A stretch of DNA of 64,000 bases from Apostichopus japonicus. Taxonomy: Eukaryota > Echinodermata > Holothuroidea > Aspidochirotida > Stichopodidae. Both the position numbers and the translations under genes were made by a program. Numbering within the stretch: the stretch's first letter is position 1; each line of letters starts with the position of its first letter. This document shows, one piece after another, positions 11,214-22,500 of the stretch. Under the pieces are notes generated by a model. It did not search any database, was not told the DNA's origin, and saw nothing but the letters and a program-made list of their open reading frames with translations. The stretch covers positions 41,779,631 through 41,843,630 of the forward strand of contig NC_092568.1 of the NCBI RefSeq assembly GCF_037975245.1, in the 5' to 3' direction.

Positions 11214-11230
11214 TCCCGGATAAGCCCCCA
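11213..11230 (-). other. tRNA-Pro-like primer-binding site
   Basis: The minus strand reads TGGGGGCTTATCCGGGAA, four bases after the 5' LTR. It matches the classical tRNA-Pro primer-binding site of murine retroviruses at 15 of 18 positions, so the primer is probably tRNA-Pro. Confidence 0.65.
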
Positions 11231-11234
11231 ATTT

Positions 11235-12322
11235 TGTTACGTTGGAATGCGAGATGTCTCGATAATTAATTTTAACGAGACACAAGCCTGGGTTCGTTTC
11301 CGTAAGGAACACAGACAAATTGACGAGTCTAGAGATTTTAAATGAAACGTAAACTATATTGAACAATGGATTTCGAACCAACAACAACAAGTGGTAATTA
11401 CAAATATATAGAAAATTACTCACAAACTTAACAAGATAGGATACACTTTAAAACACGATGGTCTCTTCCAACGGCGATATCCCTCAGCGGCCACGACCTT
11501 GATGACGACGATTCTTGGTCCGTTGTACCGCGAAATTCACTGGTCCTCGACGAAGTTTCTCGCGATCCCAGAAACAGCAGTCACCTTCTTTCCGGCGATG
11601 CTCCAAAATAGAAGACGGACTTCCAGCCACAATAGAGTGAAGCACAAGTCGAACTTCTCGCCGACTAAATATTATTACCAGAGTCAGTCCAAAATCAGCT
11701 TTATAGCCACCAACTCCTGGCGTAACGAACTTCCTCAACGGAGACAGAAATTCTTCACCTTCTCCGAAATAAAGACTGGAAAACTGTATTTTCACAGCAA
11801 AGTCCTCTTCAAACTTCTGAATGGAAGTGTAGAATCAATCTTGGTATCGATATCTCAATCCTTCAGAAACTACTGGTAGTTGAGCACTGACGATATATAG
11901 TAGAATGGTATAATAAGTGTCGTCGCTTGTATTCGTTCAGAAACTGAGAAACTCTCCGATCTGGGCGGGCTTTTATACGATTCGCCATGTCAAGAATCAT
12001 CTAGATCTTTCTCGATGCACCTGACTCAGTTTCTCTATTCTTGGAAGTTCTTTGCATATCTCGCGTACGTTCCAGAGAATCCACGAAAATGTGTGCACAC
12101 CGCAACGGGACTTCACGTAAACCGACGTTAACCCGAGACCAGCGCGTCATCATAAGGAATATACCAGAACAATCGTGTATTATAACATTGTGACACGGTA
12201 AACCGACCTAATTTCTCAAATACTGATTTATCACGTAGGCAATTTCAATTACTCTCCACATTATAACATTAGGTTTCTCACTAGCAGTGACTAGCGTTAG
12301 GCTACAATGGGCCCTCGTAACA
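11235..12322 (-). repeat. 5' LTR of the Gmr1-like element
   Basis: 1088 bp. Differs from 5121-6208 at about 6 positions, three in the first 100 bases and three near 12015-12050. The TATA-like box is at 11971-11976 on the minus strand, the same offset as in the other LTR. Transcription would run leftward into gag. Confidence 0.93.
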
Positions 12323-12513
12323 ATCTGAACAATATATAATAATATAATTTTCTTTTTGTATTGATCATTGCACTCGATGAACATTTAGCAACGTTTAAAT
12401 AGTCAAAATAAATGATTAAAGCGTAAAGCTACTTCTGACGATTCGAAAGTAAGGTATCTATTAATTTCAACTTTTTAACTTTGAATTTCAACTTCAACTG
12501 TCTATTGTTTCAA

Positions 12514-12606
12514 ATTAGTAGGAGTATTGGCGATATAGGAACCCGTGTAAATGTACCAAAAAACTTACTGGAAGAGAATCTTAGATTGAAGAAAGAGTAT
12601 CAGCGG
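12514..12606 (+). pseudogene. GABA-B-like receptor coiled-coil exon (pseudogene)
   Basis: 93 bp, the same length as the intact exon at 33572-33664. It still reads LEENLRLKKEYQR, against WEENLRLKKEYQR. Both splice sites are gone: the acceptor region reads ttcaa instead of ttcag, and the donor reads cgg|gaattt instead of agg|gtatgc. Together with the exons at 2468-4614 it shows the LTR element landed in an intron of this dead copy. The final exon was not found. Confidence 0.75.
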
Positions 12607-12774
12607 GAATTTTTTATCTCAATTTATTCAATTGCATGCCCCCCACTTTTCCTCAGGTTAAAAAGGTGCCCTTTTTTAAATAAAATTTGTACTCTTGATC
12701 ACCTTATTAGGTCAGCGATATTTCAGTAAGAGATCTAATCCTAATTTAGAACTATTAATGAATTTCTCTCCTGT

Positions 12775-13056
12775 CTGACCACAATGACTTTCGCCCGGCA
12801 TTTCCGAATGTTCTCTGCCTAATACACATGTACCTATATACTGGCACCAATGAGCGCAGCCTCCGGAAAGAGATCCTTCTCCGTACAACGCCGGATAAAG
12901 ACATACTTACGGAGCACAATTGGTGAAAAACGGTATAATAATATGATAATGCTTCATATCCATAAAGCAAGAACAGACGGAGTAGTTATACGGGACGTCG
13001 CTAAAGAGTTTACAAAGCGAAACCCACGTCGAATGAAATATTTCGGGAAGGTTTAA
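12775..13056 (+). pseudogene. hAT transposase C-terminal dimerisation fragment
   Basis: Bases 12850-13056 encode 68 residues: KRSFSVQRRIKTYLRST, then MLHIHKARTDGVVIRDVAKE and RNPRRMKYFGKV before a stop. The pattern RSFS-x-RRIK-x-YLRST ... LHIHK ... NPRR is typical of the C-terminal dimerisation region of hAT transposases and of domesticated relatives such as 52-kDa-repressor (THAP0)-type proteins. The preceding bases (12775-12850), in another frame, give FPNVLCLIHMY, the usual lead-in, so a frameshift lies near 12850. No DDE core is present. Confidence 0.6.
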
Positions 13057-13082
13057 ATGTTTACTACCACAAGGTTTGTAAC

Positions 13083-13470
13083 CGTTGGCGGAGCGTCCAT
13101 ACAGTCAGGGGCGGATGCTTCCCTGACGGACTTTAATGGGCTGCTTGTGCCCTTTTCAGCTTTTTACTACTTTTACTTATTCGCGATTATTGACTTTTTA
13201 ATTGCGCTCTCATCTACCTATTGACATTTGTCACGTTTTGTTGGTGTAATTTTCTGACAAAATGGCGATGACACGTATTTATTATTCGTTTTTCTGCAAA
13301 TTAGCAAGGCCCGGAAAGGGTCATTTCCTGCTATCTTGGGAGTATCTTTACTAAAAAAAAAATGTGTACTCTCCGCGCCAACCCGTGGTGGCGCTTCGCT
13401 TAGATAGTGTCGAAAGCGCCCCTACAGACCATTCTCGGCTCCCTGATCAATACCCCTAGCTTCGCAACTG
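13083..13470. mobile_element. hAT-like MITE, inverted relative copy of 3407-3807
   Basis: The sequence is the reverse complement of 3407-3807 with scattered differences. It begins ttggcggagcgtccat and ends near ctagcttcgcaactg. The flanks tttgtaac (13075-13082) and cttctaac (13471-13478) are a decayed 8-bp duplication (6/8). It is older than the copy in the left part of the window. Confidence 0.75.
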
Positions 13471-13479
13471 CTTCTAACA

Positions 13480-14005
13480 TATCTGGTGAGTGCCATTATG
13501 CATATTCAGTTTAACAGAAAAATTATAATGCATTAAAAAATGCATTGCTATATTACATTGTTACTTTTTAATAAGCAGAAGTCTTTTATAACCTACTATG
13601 AATAATGTGTATAGTTTTAATATCCCATAACCTACCCCATCCTTTCGTATTTTGACATATTTCATTTGCTTTCATGCATGTATCGATCGCGTGTGCAGGG
13701 ACTTTATTATGGTTTCACCTCATTTGTCTCGAAAGAAAACTTGTTCCTTGTTTCCCAATTTGCACATTGGATATTGCAGTGCTAGTTGTATGCATTTTTA
13801 CCTTGAGGGTGTTGGGGGGGGGGGAGGGGTACGTTCATGGAGTGATGTGTATACGCAAATAAGATAATACAATAAGTGTTATAAAGGGTACTAAATATCA
13901 GGCTGCATCAGTCCAATCAAATTTCTGCAAAGTGCCCTTCGACGTCTCTGCCCCCCCCTCCCCCAGATTAAAAGTGCTTCCGCCTCCCTTGTAGATTGGT
14001 AGCAA
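13480..14005. other. Intergenic, no gene seen
   Basis: No exon, transposase or RNA gene was recognised. It contains G- and C-rich homopolymer runs near 13815 and 13955, and short open frames without recognisable content. Confidence 0.5.
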
Positions 14006-14007
14006 GT

Positions 14008-14117
14008 GCTATTATGATTACTGGAAGAACTGAGGATGTGTGTAATCCCAATAAACGCATCAAACTGGATCCGTTGGGGTTACACATATCCTCAGTTCTT
14101 ACTGTAGTCCTAATAGC
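14008..14117. repeat. Short foldback / MITE-like inverted repeat
   Basis: The arms are about 44 bp. Left is gctattatgattactggaag and onward to taatccca. Right is the complement, ending ctgtagtcctaatagc, with aagaactgaggat/atcctcagttctt paired exactly. The loop is only about 20 bp. It could be a very small transposon or a hairpin-forming transcript, but no function is evident. Confidence 0.65.
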
Positions 14118-17100
14118 GCATACAACCGATCTATAGCACAATCTAGTGTGTGTCGTATATCAGTCATTGAGTTAATTAATTTAATGAAACTTCTTCCCAA
14201 ATAATTGATCAAACGGGCTGCTTCATACTCCATCTTACTTACGAAAGTAGGCTTTTAAATGGATATTGACTCGACTGATTTTCGCAGTTTATAAAACGTA
14301 TTTATTTTGTTGAATATTTGAGTTTAACGTTCAGATGTATTTAAGAATAATATAGTAACTAATTATTTCGATTTTTAATAGATTATTTTTTAATAGATTC
14401 AAGTTTACAGAATATCCCAGTTTTATTTAGACTTTCATCAAAGACTACGCTAGTAACGGTGATAGATACCGATTAGCCTAATAAGTTGCTTTTCAACATT
14501 GAAGTCTGTGTGATCACCAATTAGTACAATGTACTATCAGTGTACCAGTATCGACTATTATATTGTAAGTGTTATGCTCATTACGACGATACTTGTAATG
14601 TTTACTGGCAATTTAGTAGTTGTCATGAAAGCAAGTAACTATGTGGAAATATAGCACAATAAAATGTTATTGACATCTTTGCAATAATTCACTCTTTCAT
14701 TTGTTCGAACGAATACACCGTTCGTCCTTTATCTCCGTGAGAACAATAAACAAAGAAAATGTAAATCTGGTGGTTTTGTAAAATAAAGGAATCGATCCTT
14801 ATATAACAGTCAATTTTTAAGACTTAAATATTTTTCAGGTGTTAGAGCTACTAGAACACACGACTTTCTTTGCAATGTTATCTTGAACATTAAACCTCAC
14901 TTATCATCAAAATTGTTGAAAAAGTCTGAGTGGTTTGTCAACAAACCAAAAACGTTTCATATTTTGACAATAGAATCTTTAATTACGATGCTACTCATTC
15001 GATATGTGTCTGAATCGTTTATATGACAAGCGATCTTATTATCAAAGTTTACGAAAGTGAGCAATCAAGAACTCATCAACTGGTAATAATTCGTCACTAT
15101 TATATTATTATGTTGAATCGTCTTAGGAGTGCAAGAAATGAAACCAACATATTAATGTCATCAGTATTTGACCCAATAGTATCAAGCTAAAAATCGTTAC
15201 GAGTTTTGAAAAGTACTTCACTAGAGGATCAGACCCGCCATTTTATTTCTAGACAAAGAGGAGGAATCAATAAGAAAATTGAATACCTCACTGAATAAGG
15301 CAAAATGCTTTGACTGTGTCTGTTATCTGTCTGCTAGCATATTAAGAGGCAACACTGATGACGTTTAAGATTTATATGGTTTGGAATAATATGTTTAAGT
15401 GAATCAACCTTGAGCCTGAGCCCGATGAGTTAAAAACAAGGCTAAGCATGATAAAAAAATAATAGATCTCCATACCATATCAGCTTCAAAAGAAACACTA
15501 TCACTGGATTTGTTGATTATGCAATACCGAAATATAGTTTTAAAATGTATTTATCAATGTAAATTCATATCTGTGACACTACAGGGGGAATATTTTATGT
15601 GTAATAATACAAGAAAAACAGAACAAAAACCGTCGCCATCGTTCTCTTATGCTGGTGAATACTGCCTTAGATTCAATTAAGTGAGTCCTTGAGGTTCGTG
15701 AGTCGACATGTCTACAAGGACGTACTATCAGATATTGTTGAACACCAGAATTAATTGTACTACTACTTTTTTTTTTTTTAAACTTTTCCTACTCCTCGAA
15801 GTCCTTAGCAAAAAAGAGCTTCTGCACCCGTTACCATTTACTTGTAGACGAACGCTTTGCGTATTATTCGTTTGGTCCAAGGGACTACCTATGGCTTTGT
15901 GCATTATTCGTTTGGTCCAGGGGCCTACCTATGGCCCTTGACACGTCGGTGCAAGTATCGACAATGTAGCGGACAGAGAATTAAAAAGGCACACGTCAGT
16001 ACCCGGTTTTAAATAACATACAAAGACTAAATTTGAACAATATTAATTTGGGATCGTTTGTCGCATTAGGGATGGAGTTCAGCAGCTACGGTCCATTTGA
16101 TCCCCATTACAGAAACGAGGTTTCAGAAAGCCGCAGCACTTTGGTGATATGCAGGGGCCTTTCACTATTTTCAATGGCGCGCATCAGTAACCGATAATAA
16201 AATACAAACAGAAATTGAATTTTGAACATCATTTAACTTAATGGTAAATTATACCCACAATGTAGCTTTAAACGTTGGAACTGTGAGCGACGTTCTTCGA
16301 CTATGTTATTACCATCTCTATACAACTGACCAGAAATGGCTTGTAATAACTCTGAGCTCTCATGTAAGTAAACATTAAATTGTTATGTTGAGGCACCTCG
16401 ATATGAATAGGGACTGTATTCTTTTTCATTTTCTCCATTAATGTCATGAAATTATATTATACCTCCTTTAAGTTCCTATCAAACTCGTGCAAGGTCTTTA
16501 ATACTTTGCACTATTGACCTTTTTCACCCCCCCCCCCCGCTTCGTTAATTCCCACGGTTCCCGCATAAAGAAATATTTTAAAAACTCAATGAATTGTGCG
16601 GTCCATTTTCAGACGTCTAGTTTAGAAGCCTGTATTTCAGACAAAGATAAACATAACCAAAATTAGGACCAGGTGTTGTTTTCTTTCTTACTCATGATTG
16701 GTTTCTGTAAGGTATATTTTTTTTTCATTTTGACATGTGCACAGTGCATATCCCCTGCCACAAAAAAGAAATCATTTTTATTGTCACCGGGATATCATTC
16801 GGAGATTCGGAACGTGCAAACAATGTAGCCAAGTGTGATCCGTTGATCTCCATTGACCAGGTGACCTTTGGTATTTTACATTAATTAATGCATGTTAACC
16901 TACTTTGTATTTTCCGGCATTTTATCATTTTGATATTCGCGTAATGGCTAAAATGTTGTGTTGGTTATGAATGTTGACATTTGATCATATGTTACGTCCC
17001 GAACCTTCGAGGAATTACCCCCCCCCCCAGTCCCATACCTACCAAGTTTGATGTCTATGGGTCTAACGGTTAATGATTACTATGCGAAACGCTTCGTCGC

Positions 17101-18190
17101 ACACGTTTAGCCAAGCTTTTACCTTTGTATTGATCACGTGACATTTGGCGTCCTACATCTATGAATGCGTCTGATATCCCAAATATATTTTGAGGGTTTC
17201 GACCATTTTTGTCATTTTTCATCATTTTTATTTAAACCCAAAACTAATGTTACATCAGATAACCCAGTACAATACAAGTAAGATAAGAGAACAAAAATAA
17301 GAGATAAGAAAACAATGTCCAACTTAAACACAATCATATAGAATAAAACCCAATGGTAGCTTCAAATTCAATCGCTTCATCAAATCTTGTATGCAAAACA
17401 TTCTTAGGCTCCTTAAACAAGCGCTGCATTTGGAAACCTTCTTTTCCCACCAGGACGAATAAGGATTATTTACATTAAATGAGCAGGATTTGTAACTTTC
17501 GATATCAACGTTAAATTACGTTCAGTTGTCAATGCTGCACTAAGTATCCGAGCAATTAGGCATGTGAGTGTCAATAGTTGTAAAGTGACGGTATTAAGAA
17601 ACTGCTAACGTGACCATTACGGGAATGCTGCGTGCACGGAAGATACATGAATAGATGGAAGATAAGTTAGAGTGTCAGTTATACTCAAATATGATTTTTT
17701 TTTTAGAATATCGGGAGTGCGAACACTGCGCCATGCAGTGTTGCGTATAAAGTGAATATATTTCCACGTTCACATACTTACTATAGTCAGCTCGTCCATC
17801 AGTATGTTATATATGCTTTGTGACATTATACATATTGCATATAAAGTGTACTATCTACCTCAATCACTGACCTAAGCAGCAATGGGCTATAAAACACAAA
17901 GTATTAGACCCCTCAAAATTAATGATTTTCCAAAAATTTGACAACGATCAATGTAAATCTCAGGTACACTGCAGGCATACTACTTTTAGGCCACTTTTCA
18001 AAAGGTTATTTGGATCTTCCGTTACGCTTCTACTCTACCCTACGTACCTACTAAGTACACTACACCATAGTTCATACCAACCTTACCCTTAAGTTCAAGA
18101 AACTTTTGGAATTTTATGTTTGAGATATAATGTTGCAATTTGGAAGGAAAAGTCGGAATATCCATATCACAACATTGACCACCGAGAGTA
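14118..18190. other. Intergenic region, no supported gene
   Basis: About 4 kb of AT-rich sequence without recognisable coding exons. Visible items are a short tandem duplication at about 15852-15931 (attattcgtttggtcca repeated after about 40 bp), poly-T near 15770, and poly-C runs near 16530 and 17020. Confidence 0.5.

Positions 18191-18252
<62 letters not shown>
18190..18252. repeat. (TA)n microsatellite
   Basis: About 30 uninterrupted TA units. Open frames across it encode only alternating Ile-Tyr and are artefacts. Confidence 0.95.
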
Positions 18253-18254
<2 letters not shown>

Positions 18255-18552
18255 CGTCACGTCCATTTCTGTGGGTGAAGTTTCGTCGAAAAGAAAAACG
18301 CAAACATTTGTTTTTACATATCTGGAGATAAAACACACTTGAACCATCCAGGTCACGCTGACGACCTAAGATATGGCATCACGTAAAATTACGGAGATAT
18401 GATAATATCCAATTGACGTTGAGTAAAACCGCTTACTCCATCCTGTGATATCATTTACTTTTGATGATATACAAATCCTTTCCATTTGAATTTGTAAATA
18501 ATTTAACGTTTATCCCCTTAGCCCAAGGATAATTTAACTCCGATAGGTCTTC

Positions 18553-18699
18553 ATCTGTATTTATAAGATAGTATTTGGTGTATTTGGTTTCATCATGACG
18601 TTCCTCCTCAAGATCACACCCTCTGCGACCTTTATATTTACATCCTCCCTGATTATCTGCTGCACTACCGTCACTATCTTGGTCTTGTACTTACCCAAG
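18553..18699 (+). pseudogene. Orphan GABA-B-like receptor TM6-TM7 exon
   Basis: Open in frame for 49 codons: ICIYKIVFGVFGFIMTFLLK, then FTSSLIICCTTVTILVLYLP, followed by a GTGACA donor. It is homologous to the exon at 32661-32849 but lacks the first ~14 codons. No neighbouring receptor exons are seen, and it lies about 830 bp upstream of the next full gene. It is the relic of a lost tandem copy. Its end is closer to the orphan exon at 50.9 kb (CCTTVTILV in both) than to the intact gene (CCTTFTIIV). Confidence 0.8.
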
Positions 18700-19532
18700 G
18701 TGACAAAAATATGATCAACTTCACAGAATCCTTCATTATATATACTAATTTTAAATCGATTCATATTGCTGATGGTTCTAATTATGCAAAGCTTTCGACT
18801 ACATGATCAATCTTTACAAAATCTTTCCGTATTTTCATGATTTTCTCTTTTCCCCTTGTGGTTTTGGTCTGAAGTAAAGTTAGGATTATTTTCCTTGGAA
18901 CTAAGTGCAGCCCTAAATTACTTACAGAGAAAGTCCTTGTATGAATTGTAAAATGCAAATTGAACGAATACAAGAATGGGTGAATTATCGAGGATAAATG
19001 AAGATTATCTCTTCGTCAGTGTTGCACTTTCTCCATGTATATGAACTTTCGATAACTACGTAAGTGAATTTAAGTATGCCATGCCGTCGTCATAAAAAGC
19101 CATTTGAAAATATATAATCCGAACACAAAACGGAGAAACACCTATTTTTCCAGCCATTAACTAATGACCTTTTCAACAACAAAAAGAGCGGAAAAACAAG
19201 AAAAAGGAAAGGACGATTATTTGATAATAGTGGACCATGCAGACAGCCGAACCATTTTTCATTCGCATCGCTAAGTAAAACTCCTAATCAAATGAATTTT
19301 GTGTGTGAATTAACACATAACGCATTAACTCAATCGCCAATATTATTATACACGAGTATTCAGCGCATTCCCATGGGCAATACACTCTGCAGGGTTTAGT
19401 AGATTACAAAACGAAAGACATTTCAGAAAATAAATCTTATGGTTGAAATATATGTTTTGACTTACGTATGCATTAATATGAACGAGCAATCACTTGATTT
19501 TGCTTAAGATTCATGTACATACGCTTACACAT

Positions 19533-22500
19533 ATGGCAGGGGCTTTTGTGCTCATAGCGCGACACTCCGGACTACTATGTGTGTTGATGCATTGGTATGT
19601 AGTTACTCCTGTTATTTGTGAGTCCCGTGCGCAGTCATGTTACCACGGCAACTGTTCATCAACGATTCCTCTCTACATCGGTGGTATGTTGTCCATGACG
19701 GTAGGGTGGGACGGAACTGGGTGTCTGGTGGCAGCTGAACTAGCCATGGAACAAATCAACAACAGATCTGATATTTTACAAGGATATGAACTTAGAATGG
19801 CTTCTAAAGACACACAGGTAAGATACATTAAATTATCATTTTATTGCTCGTTTTGTAGGTGATTTGTATGTAAACATAATAATCAATATGTAAACTTATG
19901 ATTTAATAATTGCATGTTAAAATAATGTCAACTGAATCATCTTTTTCGTTCCATATTTTATAATGATTCCTACGTTAAGAAAACTTCACATATTTCATTA
20001 TTGTGCACATGTGACGCCATTTGCAGTAAGCTAAGACATATCGTGTCGTGGCTGTCGTGATGTGTGAGAGTGGACAACTGCGTTTATCCATTTCAGCTTT
20101 CGTCCAACTTAAGTATGTAAAATAAAGAAAACACTTATCTACTGTAAATGTTGATAATTTGGCACAAAATCATTTCCCTGCGAGTTTGATCTCTGGCGGT
20201 TTCATTTTGCTAACGTTTTATTGTTTTTCAATGGTTTTCAATGTTTCTGAGTTCCACTATTAAACCTGAGCTGTATGTACCGTAAACCTTTCGTAAAATT
20301 CCGTTAAGTGCTTGGCCAATAATGCAATTATTATTTTGGATATCACAATGAAATGCATCAAACAAAACATGCGTATAGCATCGATATTAATACTCAATCA
20401 AAGTAGTATGCAAGATTTGATAGAACCCAAGTATGAAAGCTTCGCCTTTTGTACTGGCCAATTCAATTTCAAATTCCATGGGATACAGTTCGTTGGGAAG
20501 AAAAGTAATGATCTATTTTTTCTTATTATTCAACAAGAGTAATAATATACCTTGGCATAAAAGTACAGAGCCGTTGGATTATAAGTTTTTAATAAAATAC
20601 TAATGCAGACATAAGACACACAGCGTGTAATTTTGAGAAGTTTTCATCTATAAAATGAATTCTCATCATGGCAACTAATTTGAACCCAAAATGCAACATT
20701 TGAGCTTTTAAGTAACACGAGATTCGTGTAATTTTTCCACGTCAATTGCACTTTATCTCAACAAACAAATGTGTTATCTAAGTCCTTGTTGAAATTTGTA
20801 TTAGGTTAATGAATCCCCATCACTGGATCACTGGATCAGTCAAGACACCTTCAATTTCTGTTCCACGATCTTTGTTTTTTTTTTTTTTGGAACGAGAGGA
20901 GTCCAAGCCCCTTTACAAATCAGTAAACTCTCTGAAAGCATAAAGTGGGCTAAAATGGTCTACGTTGCCCGAAGTTTTGCATCACGCATTACTGAAATCC
21001 TAGTACCACATAACCAAAACCTATCTGTTGGGTACAAAATATTGAAATTTGATCTCGTGTTGGTGTTTTAGCACTTATCCCGAGATTGGACATTCGGGTG
21101 GACTGGTATCGAAACTATACGGAGCAACATGCCACTTGCATACTGGGCATGCGATAAACAGGCAATTTAACAAATTCAAACAAACTAGCAGTGACAATGG
21201 TTCATTAGATAGTCTGATCCACACAACGTTTCGGGACATGTCTAAAAGGGTATCGTATCCTTTATGAAGCCTGCACAGAAAATTGGTTAATTCAGGAATT
21301 CTGCCGCAAATGAATAAAGATGTAAATATTTCTTGTCTCTTTTCTATTGCTTATTTTCACTTTGCAAATAAAAAAACTAGAGACATGTATTCTTTTTTTG
21401 GTCGGTAGTATAGCCTTTTACATATTTCCAATCTAATTCGGTGTACTGGTACTTGTTTAATTTCTTATTATAATCATCACACTATGCGATTAGGTCTTTA
21501 TAACCATTAATACCTCGTGTAATAACAGTTACAAACACACACATAAGACACACAACTAACAACATCAGTGTATCGATAAACTCTCGTCATCTGTTCATTA
21601 ACAATGGAACTCTAAACCTGCTACTCGGTTACCCAGTTTAAATTTATTTCTAAGCCCATCAATTTCAGTTTCCCTGTACCATTTGTAACCAAGTTTTTTT
21701 TGTCTCAAACAGTGTGCAGCCAAATTAGGACCAAGAGTTCTTTTTCATCATATTTACAATGAACCACAGAAATATGTCATATTTGGCCCCCCTTGCTCTC
21801 CGAGTGCGTTGATTGTCGCATCAGCTTCAACTTATTGGAACCTAATCACCGTAAGTGAATTTTGTTCAACAAGTTAAAGGTTATTTCGAAAAATTGTTCG
21901 GTCTTTTACATATCTTATTGTATTTACATATCGTGATCACATAACCAATCTTTTTCAATCCTAATCAGATTTTAGTATGTACGATTTCTGATATTTCTGT
22001 TGAGGGGTGTTTTGTTCTTAATTTTACGAAATGAAAATCATTTGTGTTGAAAAATGGTTATTTACAAATAAGTAATAAACATGTATTATGTGTAAACCTC
22101 GACATAATATGAAAACTTCATTTGTCAATAAGCACTCCACTATCTTACTTACAGCAGTATGACTAACCTTTCTGATAATTTAAGGTACCGTAATCACTGT
22201 AATGGAAATCATTATCCCTGCAGTAAAAATTAAGTCCACAGACAAGAGTTTAACCCAGTACTTTGTATTAAAGTGAATATTTAATGAATGAACGTTTGAA
22301 CTATCTATATTATTGTGGAGTTTTCCTTTTTAATAATGAAGGTGATTTACTCAGCTTTGTCGCCTGTCCTCTCTGACCGCGTCAAGTACCCTAATGTCTA
22401 TCGAGTTAATCCCATTGCTACAGCGTTATTTAACGATGTGTTTATATGGATGATGCAGACATATGATTGGCGGAGGGTAGGATATGTCGCTTTCAGTGTA

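Larger units (their letters stand above)
5121..12322 (-). mobile_element. Gmr1-like Ty3/gypsy LTR retrotransposon
   Basis: Complete 7.2-kb element on the minus strand, with 1088-bp LTRs at 5121-6208 and 11235-12322. Both start TGTTACG and end CGTAACA on the + strand. The target duplication is ATCT (5117-5120 and 12323-12326). Minus-strand order is 5' LTR, primer-binding site, gag, protease, integrase, reverse transcriptase, RNase H, polypurine tract, 3' LTR. Integrase before reverse transcriptase is the Gmr1-type order, known from deuterostome gypsy elements. The LTRs differ at about 6 positions by eye, so the insertion is recent. The coding part is broken: shifts between gag and protease and inside protease, one in-frame stop, and a reverse-transcriptase deletion. 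It sits in an intron of the dead receptor copy, between its linker and coiled-coil exons. Confidence 0.93.

Noticed and set aside
18040-18342. Ile-Tyr-rich open frames on both strands
   Set aside because: They are created by the (TA)n microsatellite.
21049-21267. 72-codon frame in intron 1 of the complete receptor
   Set aside because: No homology recognised, no splice context in phase with exons 1 and 2, and not present in the paralogue.
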